The notes beneath the pieces were generated by a model that made no database searches, was not told where the DNA came from, and saw only the letters and a list, made by a program, of their open reading frames with translations. The position numbers and the translations under genes were made by a program. From positions 34,699,229 through 34,763,228 of the forward strand of contig CM049314.1 in assembly GCA_026874595.1 (NCBI GenBank): a DNA stretch of 64,000 nucleotides, in the 5' to 3' direction. Of the stretch, positions 25,522 through 36,560 are shown one piece after another. This DNA is from Sipunculus nudus (Eukaryota; Annelida; Sipuncula; Golfingiida; Sipunculidae). Within the stretch, counting starts at the first letter, position 1, and each line of letters begins with the position of its first letter.

Positions 25522-25732
25522 ACCTGAGGTGGCAGCTCAAGCACATCTTCTAGTTCACAAACCACCAAACAACTCTGGCTGTTAGGTGACTTGAGGATAA
25601 GTGGCCAGAATCAATATTTGTACAAGGAAGGGAAGCGAGCCAAGACATCTGTAACTAATGGGAAGGCGAGGTGCTTGTTCCAATCAGAAAGCCCCTGAAT
25701 CACCCAGGATGTCCCAGAACACAGGTCACACA

Positions 25733-26580
25733 AACTGGTTACATACACAGTAAACACCAAGAAACTGGTTGCTTATATAGAGTACCATTAATATTACACT
25801 TTAGGAAACCAGTTACATATATATATATATATATAGATAGATAGATAATACTGTTACACATCAGGAAACTAGTTGCATTCAGAGTAGTATCACATGCCAG
25901 GAAACTAGTTATATTCAGAGTTATGTCACATGCCTGGAAACTAGTTATATTCAGAGTTATGTCATATGCCAGGAAACTAGTTATATTCAGAGTTATGTCA
26001 GATTCCTGGAAACCAGTTACATTCCAGAGTTATGTCACATGCCAGGAAACTAGTTATATTCAGAGTTATGTCACATTCCTGGAAACCAGTTACATTCCAG
26101 AGTTATGTCACATGCCAGGAAACTAGTTATATTCAGAGTTATGTCACATGCCAGGAAACTTGTTATATTCAGAGTTATGTCACATGCCAGGAAACTAGTT
26201 ATATTCAGAGTTATGTCACATGCCACGAAACCAGTTACATTCAGAGTAATGTCATATTCAAGAAACTAATAATTACACAGTAAAATCACATGCCAGGAAA
26301 CTAGTTACATTCTGAGTAATGTCACATACCAGGAAACAAGTTGAATACAGAGTAATATCATGAAACAGGAAACCATGCAGCTACATACGTAGTAATGTCG
26401 CATGTCAGGAAACCAGTTGCATACAGAGAACATCACATGCCAGAAAACCTGTTACATACTGAGTAGACATTACACATCAGGAAAAAAGTTGCATACTGAG
26501 TAATGTCACATGTCATGAAACCAGTTAAATACAGAGTAATGTCAGGTGCTAGGAAACCAGCTACATTAAAAATATTGTGA
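25733..26580. repeat. 36-bp minisatellite (about 23 units)
   Basis: The unit is GGAAACTAGTTATATTCAGA followed by GTTATGTCACATGCCA. Units in the centre (25890-26270) are near identical and the flanking ones are decayed, with indels. A (TA)n/(GATA)n tract interrupts it at 25817-25849. Because 36 is a multiple of 3, frames stay open over several units, so the open frames here are artefacts. Confidence 0.93.
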
Positions 26581-26955
26581 CATGCCATAAAGCCAATCAA
26601 AGATTAATGCCATGTTTAATGAATTAAAACAAAAAATATTCATAGATGTGTCAAAAATGTACTCTTTGTACCAAATACTTACTTGACTAATTGGCAAAAA
26701 AAGTAAAATCATTGTAATGGATGGGAAAAGCCTGAAAGTTACTCAGGGCCAGACACTGGAATGATAACATTTGAATGCTGCTTAATGGAATGATATACCA
26801 AAGGGTTATAGAAAAGTTCATTTCTGTCCTCTATAAGTGGCTAAATAGCTGTAGACTGAAGCTGAGGGGACAAAATGTCATCATCTATCAACTCTCTGTA
26901 TCAAATGTCAGGTCATGAAACCAAGTACTTACTAATAATCAGGAAAGGCCTATCA

Positions 26956-26958
<3 letters not shown>

Positions 26959-27043
<85 letters not shown>

Positions 27044-27052
27044 CATATATAC

Positions 27053-27085
<33 letters not shown>

Positions 27086-27090
27086 CACAT
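26959..27090. repeat. (TA)n microsatellite, interrupted
   Basis: About 130 bp of TA repeats with occasional TG, CA or AA interruptions. Confidence 0.97.
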
Positions 27091-27098
27091 GTATATAT

Positions 27099-27250
27099 CC
27101 CTACTTATTTGGAGGTTTTACTGTATATATCTTCTAACGGGCACCTCTGTACTAAGGGCACCTCCAATTTACTGCCACTAAAGGGCATTCCCTTGTAAGA
27201 CGGTCCCAAAATCTATAACCGCCCTACTGAGGGCACTTTTGGTGTAAAAT
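27099..27250. mobile_element. Relic of pogo-like MITE (GGTTTTACTGTA terminus)
   Basis: GGAGGTTTTACTGTA at 27111-27125 is the reverse complement of a TACAGTAAAACCTCC-type terminus. The adjacent sequence carries repeated GGGCACCTC and AAGGGCA motifs of the kind found inside the MITE at 23277. Boundaries are unclear and the TA tract may have expanded inside or beside the element. Confidence 0.4.
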
Positions 27251-27892
27251 GTGTAAAGGTAAACTATCAAAACAATTACTTGGTAAAGGTGAACAGAGGA
27301 TTATTTTAGAGTCTGATTAAGATCTTTATCATAAGCATCAGCTCAGTGAAATAAAAATTTACCAGATCAAGTGTCAGTCATTTATATTCAACCTGTTAAT
27401 TAACTTAGCAAGTATTGCTTATCATGGTGGTGTTTTTGTGGAAATAAGAAACAGTAACTTGATTAAACTCCTCATTTAATTTGCATCCAGCTCCAAAGAT
27501 TAAAGACACCTGCTTTCATTGGTCTGATTTTTGGCCATATGCCAGAACTGGTGTAATTTGACCAACAAGTTAAGGTGTCACATGTTTAAAATTTGGAGCT
27601 GGATGCACTATGCCATACCAAGCTCTTACTGCATGGTCTGATCACAATTCTTTGCTCTGTGCCAGCACTGGTGGTGAGAACTTGAGAATCTGGCTGTATA
27701 CCAAGCAGTGGTTAGATCTGGGACGACTGTAGTATATAACTGCTGCATAAGGGGTGTAAGGCTTGATCAGATGGTTCAGTCATGCCAGATCCACTGGCCA
27801 GTTGGAACCACCATTATCACTCCCTTAAATGTTAAATAGTTATATACCACGATCACAGGGGTATCTGTATAATGATATTTGATTATGGGTCC

Positions 27893-28250
27893 TCATGGCT
27901 AATTTGAGATGCTAGCTCCCTCATCAAGGTCGCAAGATTATGTCACGAGAACTGGATGACAACAACATGGCTGGTCACAGGTTTCAGCATATGGCACATG
28001 TATGCTTTCATGTATTCAAGGACAATATTGAAGAATTTGTAACCAAAACATGGTGCAGAAGTGGGATAAGAACCCACGCCTGCATTCTTATGGCCAATTT
28101 GAGATGTCCCCTCATCAAGGTCATGATAAAATGTCACAGGTTTCAGGGCAACAACTTGGTGACAATATATGCGGCTGTTCATGGGTTTCAGCACATGAAC
28201 ATACTGATGTATTCAAGGATGTTATTTAAGAATTTGTCACCAAAACAATC
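27893..28250. repeat. ~197-bp imperfect tandem duplication with tRNA-like piece
   Basis: Two copies start with ATGGC-(T/C)-AATTTGAGATG at about 27895 and 28091. Both continue through CCTCATCAAGGTC, GGTTTCAGCA-(T/C)AT, ATGTATTCAAGGA and AAGAATTTGT-(A/C)-ACCAAAACA. In the first copy the end carries GGGATAAGAACCCACGCC. In reverse complement this resembles a tRNA B-box (GGGTTCTTATCCC), so the unit may be SINE-related on the minus strand. The 125-codon open frame across it is not supported as a gene. Confidence 0.6.
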
Positions 28251-28385
28251 TGTGTCCAAATCTTTTAAAATGCCTTTGCAAGAACAACCTAAATTTTTAA
28301 GCTTCACACATAGATGATGCAAGTCCCAAGTTTTTAAAAGCATGATATGTAGGGTCTTCTTTGTGTTAAGACCAATCCCCCTAAA

Positions 28386-28600
28386 ATGATCAAAAGAAAA
28401 TACTTTAAACTTTTTTTTGTGGGTGTAAGATCATGTGACCATGTTGGACCTCAACAAGAAATGGGGGAGACAAGCTTCAAATTTTTGGCAGCTGTCAGCT
28501 CATGTGACCAGGTTTGGACATCTTTCCTGGAAAACAAAGATGCTCCCAACTTTTCGGTGCCAGAGAGATCATGTGACTACACCAGTATTTGTTGAGAATT
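28386..28600. repeat. ~70-bp imperfect triplication
   Basis: TCATGTGACCATGTTGGAC (28429), TCATGTGACCAGGTTTGGAC (28499) and TCATGTGACTACACCAG (28569) recur with a spacing of 70 bp, and similar A/T-rich sequence precedes each. Confidence 0.6.
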
Positions 28601-29544
28601 GAGTTCTCAGCCTATCTCACTTTTGAGTGATGTGTCTGCTTATTGGTGTCTAGACGGCACGACTAAACCCTGAATTCATGTGATGTTTCATTAACAGCCA
28701 TCTACCAGAAGGCTGAACTGCGCCACTCTACTGACTGTAGGTTCCTGATACACTTACTGCTGTGGCTGAACCAGTATATTACCTGTCTAGTATTTGGTCA
28801 AATCTGATCACAGGTTTTTGTGAAGCTGTGGCAGCTATTTTGCGGTTGATTTACCTTCCTTAAAAGGCTTTTTATGCTTACTTATGCATTAACTAGGGTC
28901 GAACATGAACTCTTTTACTGAGAGAGAAATTGAATCACCTTGCTTGTACTCCATTCTCAATGAGCTGCTTTCCTACCATGCCTGGAAGGTCTGACAGAAA
29001 CACGCAATAAATCAAAACTTAGGAATTCAAGCAGTGAAATAAGAACAAGTGACCCATGGGTCATGACGCTCAGCTGCCAAGCATGACCTGTGACATCATG
29101 GACTGAGATTCACAACTTCCAGTCAAATTTTGAAGAACCAATTTGCCAATTTGTTGAAAATTTTCTATGACAACAGAAATATATATCACCTATGTCTGGT
29201 TAAAACACAGTGAATTGATGGTCTGAGGAAAATGCATGGTTGTTAAGCTATCAGGAACTATTCCAACAGCTTGCTTGAAACCTGTCAGTCTCAAAGGAAC
29301 ACCACAAAGGGCAAATATAAGATCAAAATATATAGCAAAAATCAAGGAAATACATGCAAGAATTATTGAGAAACAGGTGCTTCTGTATGAATTTTTATTT
29401 AATACAAGCCAACTGTACTGCACTTTTATAAATGATGGTAATATTTATTCAGAAATATTTGACCCAATCCTTTACAATATTACATAAATATACATCCAAC
29501 TGCATTCACTTTAACTGTTCTTGAGATAATATGATCAAAAGGAA

Positions 29545-29835
29545 TTAAAAGATGGTTGCCTGGTGGCCATATTGGACTTCTGACAAGTCTAAAATCAGAC
29601 AACAAACATTCTCAAAATCGGACCAAACATTAAAGAAAAATTACTGAAACTGCACTAAAGAAAGAATTTCTAAGGTGGCTAACTGGCAGACATAATGGAT
29701 TTCTGACAAGTATGACATTTGATATCCCACATTCTCCAATAAGAGACCAAACTTGGGGCAAATTATCCAGTAATGAATGCCCAAAATAATTCAAAAGGCA
29801 TGTCCAGGCCCTCATATAAGATTTATAGATATGCA
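29545..29835 (+). repeat. Two ~125-bp units inside element 1
   Basis: TTGCCTGGTGGCCATATTGG then TTCTGACAAGT...GACCAAAC is repeated as GTGGCTAACTGGCAGACATA then TGGATTTCTGACAAGT...GACCAAAC. TTCTGACAAGT occurs at about 29577 and 29701, and GACCAAAC at about 29620 and 29747. Confidence 0.55.
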
Positions 29836-30379
29836 ATTGTAAAAAGTGTAAGTCCAATATTTTTTATTATCACTCTGCTTTTCAATGGGGTCAGCAGGGT
29901 AGGTAAACTGCCAAACCTGAAAGAAATGAAAAGCAGAAAGCATGACTAAGAGTCTTGAAATGAAACAAAAAGCCATCCTAAATCAAGGTACACATCCACA
30001 TATTATGAGAAAAAACACTTGCTTTTATTTGTGGTGATATAAATTAAAATATTCAGATATCTAGAAAACTAAGTTTATTGCTAGGATTCCATAAAATAAA
30101 CTGCAAAATGTACCCATCATCTTATAAATCAGTAGCTAAACCTTAATACTATACTCTCATAGTCTTAATGCCTGGCTGAAGCATTCTGACAACAGTGTTT
30201 TTGTTGTGAAGTAAGGAGGTACTTATCACTGAGCCTTATCACTTAATAGGCTGATACAAAAGGGAGTCATATGTCACCAGTGTCACTCACAATTACAGCC
30301 ACACAGGGAGATGTACCAGCTGGAGTGGGATGGTTATATATACAAGAAAAATAGAGATGGTCTATAAAATAAGTAATTG

Positions 30380-31260
30380 TGAACATCCCTGACCTATGAC
30401 CTTGGCCTTTTGCCTATATATCAACTGGATTCTTTCTAAATGATGGGTAACTACTAACCACTTAAATCTGGTGTAATTACTTGGCAACCAATGGGTGAAT
30501 AACTTTGACCTGCAACCTTTAACCTGCTGACCAGCTGACCCCAAAATCAATAAGTTATTTATTCAAGCAAAAAGACCCATAAATATGAAGTTTGAGTCAA
30601 ACTGAGTGATGCATAGATGTGGCATATGTGAAAGACTGAAGGTTTGGGTTGAACAGTTACACTTGAAATATGCTCACAAGCATTTAGAACAATTAAATAT
30701 TGTGACCTTGACCTTTGACTTTTTGACCTCAACATCAATAGGCTTCTTCCCTTATTGGTAGGTAAGCCATATATGACAGATGGAAGGTACAGATTGAAAA
30801 GTTTGCCTGAAAATGACTCCACGCAAGAAGTGGGTGCTGTGAACTTGACCTTTGACCTCAAAATCAACAGGTCTTTTCCCCTGTTGGCAGAGAAGCCATA
30901 TCAGTGCTGGAAGGTTTGGAATGAAAAGTCTAGCTTGAAATGTGTCCACAACCTTTTCAAAGAAGTGGATCCTGTGACCCTGACCTTTGACCTTGTGACC
31001 TCAAAATCTATAGGATTCTTCTCCAACTTAGTAGGTGAGCTATATGTGAAAAATCAAAGTATTGGGATGAAAGGGTTGGCTTAAAATGCATCCACAGGCT
31101 TTTCAAAGAAGAGGCTCCTGTGACCTTGACCTTTGACCTTTTGACCTAAAAAAAAATATGGTTCTTCCCCTGTTGGTAGGTGAGCTGTATGTGAAAGATG
31201 GAAGGTTTGGGATGAAAATTTTGTCTCAAAGAGTTATTTCTGGGGGGTGCAAACACACCC
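30380..31260 (+). repeat. 135-146-bp tandem core with TGACCTTTGACC motifs
   Basis: TGACCTTTGACY recurs at 30708, 30846, 30981 and 31127. Each is followed by an AAAATC-(A/T)-ATAGG-like segment, TTCTTCCC-CTGTTGGTAGG-like, a GCCATAT/GCTATAT segment and GGAAGGTTTGGGATGAAAAG-like text. Degenerate earlier units begin near 30390. The motif is the complement of AGGTCAAAGGTCA. Short open frames here are by-products. Confidence 0.85.
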
Positions 31261-31458
31261 CATAACTTCAAGAATATAGGTCGCAGTGACCTAATTTCAG
31301 GTTTGCAAGGAGATCTTTTTATAACCTCTAAGACTGCATAAGGTTCATGGCCCTAGCCCCTACGGTTACGATTTGTGCCCTGCTAACTGACGGACGGCCA
31401 GCCGGACAGCCGGACAGACGGAAGGACGGAAGGACGCCGGACAAAGACCCATCGCTAT

Positions 31459-31490
31459 AGCCCAGCATGACTGAAAGTCAGCTGAGCTAA
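31459..31490 (+). repeat. Helitron-like 3' hairpin and CTAA, element 1
   Basis: The left arm AGCCCAGCATGACT pairs with AGTCAGCTGAGCT (one mismatch and a bulge) around a GAA loop, followed at once by CTAAAAAT. The same end is at 36150-36180. Confidence 0.7.
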
Positions 31491-31548
31491 AAATTGAAGA
31501 AACAGCTAAAACAAAAACATCCATTAGCACTTACACAGAGCATCACAG

Positions 31549-31944
31549 CTAACTTAAATTCATTAAGTCAACAGGGTCAACAATGTTATAGGTATGTGGC
31601 TTCTTTATTTTCAGGTTTTGATGACTTTGGGATTCAGCATTTTGACCTCCCAGTACCCTCCTGGCACGTCTCCAGTCAGTGAACAGTGCAGTCTTTTTAC
31701 TGGCTCTGCCGAACATCTTGACGGTAATTAATGAAATCACCATCAGACACATCCCTGACGACCAAATGAAAGGCAATGTCAGCATTGGTTCAACAAAACA
31801 TGCCATGGAAATTAATTTGCGCTGACAGCTCCTGAAAATAAAGATACAGGGAAACTTGTTGAGGTGACAGCAGTGACCCGCTGTCAGACCCATAAAGAGT
31901 CCGCTCACATCCCAAAGAGAAAAGCTGTTACAATTCAACAACAT
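31549..31944 (-). other. 131-codon open frame, possible exon, unrecognised
   Basis: This is the longest non-repetitive open frame outside the transposon. It has a hydrophobic stretch, about residues 54-72, including MLTLPFIWSSGMCLMVISLI, followed by a basic run (KKTALFTDWRRARR) typical of a cytosolic flank of a membrane segment. On this strand a good acceptor (TTTATTTTCAG) ends at 31832 and a possible donor (AGG/GTACTG) is at about 31657. An internal exon of about 175 bp could therefore be read. GC content is above the flanks. A second frame through the same DNA also reads protein-like (including ADIAFHLVVRDVSDGDFINY) but has an internal TGA. I do not recognise either product, and it sits just outside the 3' end of a Helitron-like element, so it could also be captured or decayed sequence. 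Confidence 0.25.
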
Positions 31945-33173
31945 CCGGCGAAAAAATATGCTTCTCCTGGTTCAGAAGCATCAGTCAGATGACAGGCACA
32001 TACTGACATGTATGGCCTAACGGTGACATCATGTCATCGAGGAAAGCTGGGCTGTCCTCTCAATGTCAACCATATTTGGTTATTTTGTCAATATCTGGCC
32101 CTGAGGGAAAAACCCCATGAAAGCCTCGACCAACTAATATTTCATTAATTTCTTACCAGTCATGGATATGATATGACCATGTCTGTCCAAATAAAATCTC
32201 ATATGTCATGAATGTCAATACTATACACTGGATGTGATGAGCCAAAAATTATAAGTCAATTTTAATATGATAATTATGGAAGACAGAATGAAAAAAGAAG
32301 AAGAGAGAAAGAGAGAGACAGACAAACAGGAAGATAAATAGGTGAAGGTATGGGAAAAAACAGAATCCACTCCATCTCAAATCAAGGTCTGGATTTTAGT
32401 TTATATTAAGTACTGTTTATATTATGATAATGACCTGCATATGGTACAGCTAGACTACAGGCTCAATGATGCATGGGGTGGGGTAAGCCGAAAAAACTTA
32501 AGGTCTCCATTTGAATAGAGTCCAAAATTTTATCTATACACAACAGCCTGTTTACTTATTTTTAAGGACAGGTCTATGACCTGCATCATGTAACACTGTA
32601 TATTGAATAACTATAACAGTAGCCATACAAAAAGAATTATTTGTTATTATTTAACATTCTGGACCTCAAATTCTATAAGCACTGGCCTAGGAAATGGTCC
32701 AGAATTCATAACCTTTCACCAAACAATAGAAGGAACTTCTCAGGTTTGTTTGAGATTTCATCATTTTGCTTTTTGAGGCCCTGGTGACCTGTGTACAAAC
32801 TGCCCACCTTTAGACACAGAGTCTGCTATGGCATCCATGCTTGAACAGCATTGAAAACATTGAGCCATTGACTTTTATTTCTTAATACAACTTGACTTTT
32901 TTTTTTACTTGGGTTGTATAAGTCAGATGATTTATACTATTTTCTCATAATTGGTTTTCATTTTTTTTCAGCAATTCCACATTAGGAAAGGTATTATTTT
33001 TATTCCTGTTACACACATTTTTCTTTTTCTACCTTTGGCCTGAACACTTTTGCACTTATAGCTGCCTGCATGCACTGAATATCATCATGAAATATACAGG
33101 TGGACAAGGTTAACTGCCACCATATTTTAAATGCTGGCTTAACTAAGTGCATCTGCAGTATTCAATTTTGGTT
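31945..33173. other. AT-rich sequence, no gene seen
   Basis: A GA-rich patch lies at 32290-32330. No coding region or clear repeat. Confidence 0.5.
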
Positions 33174-33455
33174 TCAGGGTATATGCATTAACCAGGCTTG
33201 GAGTACACCACCTGCAGGTCCTGAGTGTGTACTCACCCCTATTGCTATAGGTACCAACATGGAGTAACCCTTAAAAGGTGCACTTGTTTGTAAATGAAAC
33301 ACCACTGTTGAGCACAGTCTTCCCATTAAACCTGTAGAGCTCTCACCGGGTGGGGGGGGGGGGGGCACGAGTGAAAAATTTCACCCCTCCCAGCTGAGAA
33401 TTGAACTTGTGACCTTCTGGCTTTGAGCCATGTGCTCCACCCCTAGACCTCTGAA
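33174..33455 (-). mobile_element. Probable tRNA-derived SINE, minus strand
   Basis: Read on the minus strand from 33455, the sequence GGTGGAGCACATGGCTCAAA is A-box-like. It is followed about 30 bases later by CACAAGTTCAATTCTC, a B-box-like sequence. A non-tRNA body and a G-run/C-run (33352-33365) follow. It differs from the SINE at 6142-6437. No clear flanking duplication was found, so the ends are approximate. Confidence 0.5.
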
Positions 33456-34783
33456 GGCGATTTTTATATACAGATGTTTTGTCAATGAAATTTTGTGAAT
33501 TCAAATTAAGTACTTCATCCTGAGGTCTATACAATACTAGAAGTCTGTCTGTAGAACAAGGGACCTATGGGTCACGAGGCTCAGCTGTTATATATGATAA
33601 AAACATATTATTTAGAAATGAGGCACACGCTGGTTTTGTGTGGTAATAAATATAAGCTGTATTATGAGTTGTTGTTTAGCTTATGTATGATTTTGATAGT
33701 ACCTTTGGAGACAGGGAAGAGGATTGATTTCATTTATTTTATTAACAAATGGAGTACTATTGTCACACAGATTTTGACTTGGCCATATAACTTATAAGCA
33801 GAACATATAATATAAGAGTTTAACTATTTATTAAAAAAAATACAAATATTGTCCCAAATATTATTTTTTATTAAAAATAATAAGAGAATCATATGATTTT
33901 TTAAAATGAAATATAACTGATATGATTATTAAAATAATATTAAAGAATATATTCATGAATGCATTCATGAATACATTTTGAAAGTATTTGCACGAGTATT
34001 CATATATTTTCATTTTTACCTGAATTCCCATTCTTTATGCAAGAAATTTTATAATGGAGTACAAAATCATATTCGTATTTAAATACAATTACAAAGTATT
34101 TGCACCATGTCTGGAATTTATTCAGTTTTCACCAAACAATGATGTTGAGAATCCAGAATATACAAAATTCACACATTTAAATAATGATCATAAGTACCTG
34201 GTTTTATGGCTTTTATTTATATTAAAAAATAACTGTAAAAAATTCATTTTGGACTAATTTCACATCAATGTACACACTAGACACAGCAGGAATCTAGATT
34301 AATATTATCAACTGCATCTTTGTCTAATTTCCTTCATATGATCCCTAATGATTAGTAATGAATAATAAAATTTACTTCTTTATCATTAAAATTGAACTGA
34401 AAAATGCCATAGGTGACTGCATGGTGTTATTTGGAATATGTGATATTCTACCCATCGATACAAGATTCTTATATCATCAGTAACTGCAAGTTAATTTCCT
34501 GTTATTATAAACTAACAAATTCCTTTTCTATTTTTCTTTAATTTGTTATTAAAAACCAATAAAAATTTATTAATTTATTGTTTTTTGTTATGTTCTTGGT
34601 TAAAACTACTAGATGAGTTGGGTTGGACACCTGGATCAACTGTGGCTTGCCATTAGCTGCCTGGATTCCATGTATGCCTCGCCTCAAGCGTGCATAATTT
34701 GATGAAAGGTCAACAAGGTCAACATACAGGTGACTCAAGAGGGGCTGGAGAGAGCCAAAGTCTGACAGGGTCTCATAAAAAAC

Positions 34784-36060
34784 ATTAATAAAAGCTATAA
34801 TTTTTGGCCAATTTCTTTCAGCTTTCTAAACTAAAATGCTGAAATGCTTATGTGTGCATGATATGAAAATTATATCAACAGTGCTCACGGGAAACAAATG
34901 TGCCATGGTCACAGTTGGGCAAAATTTAAGGTACTAATTTTATATTTATACTAAATAAAATTTGAAAAATTCAGAACTGATTTTCGGTATTCAATTGAAT
35001 CTTGATTAAATAATGTTACATCCCTGACAAAAAAATCTCTAGCTTCAGCAATGCTTTTGTTAAGGGAGTAAATATATTTCTTGATTTTTTACAAAGTGCA
35101 TTATGTTTGGGCCCATAACTTAAAACAATTACACAATACTGACATCATTCTGGCACGTGCATAGAGAATGAAAAATATGTATATTATTTATGATTAAAGT
35201 CAGATCAGTGGTGTTGATATTAGGCAGTTTTGAAGTGTAACAATGGGTTTTTTATGGAAAAATGAAGTTTTTCATTAATATCTCGAATGTCCTAGTGACC
35301 AAATTCTTGGCATGGTAGGGCATTTTGGAGACATCTAACTGTATGCCGAATTTAAGGAACTTAGATTTGAAGCTGGGGAGCTGAGCTCTTGCAAACTGCA
35401 TAACACTAGCTTGATGTAAACAATATGTTACATGGTGCTTGAAAACTTGATTAAAATCTACAGTTTTTGATCATCTGGTTTCAAATTTTTGGTGTTAACA
35501 GTTGAAATGCTAACAAAAACATGCTGTGAAAATTAAATCCACAGTACTTACAGGAAAAAAACGTGCCATGGTCAAAGTTGGGCAAAATTTAAGGTACCAA
35601 TTTTTTTATTTTTAATAATATTTTAAAAAATTTACAAGATTTTCATCTAATTTTGGGTATACAATTTAATTTTGATTAATTAAAGTTATATTACTGGAAA
35701 AAAGGTCCATAGCATTAACATTTTTTGTGTTAAGTGATCAAATATCTTTTCTGATTTTTTACAAAATGCATTATGTTTGGGCCCATAACTTTTTTAAATT
35801 AAATAATACAGACATAATTTCTGGCATGTACATAGGAACTATATAGAGGAATATTTATGGTAAATATGAGGTAAAACAGATGAGTGGTTTTGATATTAGG
35901 CAGTCCTGAAGTGTGAAAATAGGTTTTTAATAAAAAATTGAGGTTTTTCCTTAATTTCTCAAAGGAATGAAGTTGCAAACACCCAGTTTTCGGCTTGGCA
36001 GGAGATCTTGGGGACATCTAACATTATGCCGAATTTTGGATTCCTAGGTCTTACGGTTTC
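34784..36060 (+). repeat. Two ~660-bp direct repeats inside element 2
   Basis: Copy A (34784-35440) and copy B (35449-36060) align throughout. Shared blocks include GTGCCATGGTCA-AGTTGGGC-AAAATTTAAGGTAC (34901/35563), ATGTTTGGGCCCATAACTT (35103/35772), TGATATTAGGCAGT, and ATCTAAC-(A/T)-TATGCCGAATTT (35334/36015). Divergence is about 20-25% by eye. Confidence 0.85.
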
Positions 36061-36076
36061 AAAACGTGCCACATCT

Positions 36077-36127
36077 ACGGACGGACGGACGGACGGACGG
36101 ACGGACGGACGGACAGACGGACGGACG
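36077..36127 (+). repeat. (ACGG)n microsatellite
   Basis: About 12 GACG/ACGG tetranucleotides. The matching position in element 1 (31389-31438) has decayed GGAC/ACGG repeats. Confidence 0.95.
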
Positions 36128-36149
36128 ACGGACAATGGACCACGACTAT

Positions 36150-36180
36150 AGCTCAGATGACTTATAGTCAGCTGAGCTAA
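36150..36180 (+). repeat. Helitron-like 3' hairpin and CTAA, element 2
   Basis: AGCTCAG-A-TGACT, loop TAT, AGTCA-G-CTGAGCT: twelve base pairs with a single A/G mismatch, overlapping the terminal CTAA. Confidence 0.75.
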
Positions 36181-36186
36181 AAATGT

Positions 36187-36560
36187 ATGGGTAGGGAACT
36201 GAACTTTTGTAGTCTTGTAATCAGCAGACAGGCAGCCAGCCACACAGAGCTTCTGTTAAAGCAAGTGTGCGTGTGTATCATGTCACCCGAAACACCTGAT
36301 GTATGTTACTGCGTCACCTCAATCCAACCGGGTTACATCCTGCCAAGACCTAACGCACCTCCCCGTTTAATTTCAGGCCAAAACTTCTCCCGAATCTGTC
36401 CCAGCATTCTCTGCCTCATCACCTTGGTAACCTGTCCCATCATTCATGATCACATTTTTCCCTCCAAGCTTTCTTGGAAGTAATCTGGGATGCCAGTAAC
36501 ATACAACCGGCTGCCCCCACAGGAATTCACTCTCACATCGGTTCTGTCCTTTAGCATTCA
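36187..36560. other. GC-richer segment, unrecognised
   Basis: A 98-codon plus-strand frame (36187-36483) and a 62-codon minus-strand frame overlap. Neither shows a motif I know. Composition is closer to coding than the surrounding DNA. Confidence 0.2.

Larger units (their letters stand above)
29043..31490 (+). mobile_element. Helitron-like non-autonomous element 1 (~2.45 kb, pearl-like)
   Basis: The left end is GAACAAGTGACCCATGGGTC then ATGACGCTCAGCTG, shared with the element at 33554. The right end is a hairpin at 31459-31488 followed by CTAA (31487-31490), which fits the CTRR terminus of Helitrons. The start's GCTCAGCTG is the reverse complement of the end's CAGCTGAGC, so the element has short subterminal inverted repeats as in Helitron2/Helentron types. 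Order of parts: unique 5' block; two ~125-bp related units at about 29545-29830; a 135-146-bp tandem core; an ACGG-type microsatellite (31389-31438); and the 3' end. Bivalve 'pearl' elements share this core-repeat, ACGG microsatellite, 3' hairpin plan. No RepHel gene. Boundaries inferred from two copies. Confidence 0.65.
33554..36180 (+). mobile_element. Helitron-like non-autonomous element 2 (~2.63 kb, pearl-like)
   Basis: The left end is GAACAAGGGACCTATGGGTC then ACGAGGCTCAGCTG and the right end is a 29-nt hairpin (36150-36178) followed by CTAA (36177-36180). Both match element 1. The last ~170 bp before the microsatellite is also homologous to element 1 (AGGAGATCTT...TTACGGTTT...CGTGCC), whereas the cores differ. 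Parts in order: AT-rich 5' block, two ~660-bp direct repeats, (ACGG)n microsatellite at 36077-36127, hairpin end. No protein-coding capacity. As with element 1, assignment to Helitron2/pearl-like elements rests on architecture. Confidence 0.65.

Noticed and set aside
30559-31084. Open frames on both strands in the TGACC array
   Set aside because: Periodic by-products of the 135-146-bp repeat inside a Helitron-like element.
35959-36243. 94-codon minus-strand frame
   Set aside because: Contains a Ser-Val-Arg-Pro run produced by the (ACGG)n microsatellite.
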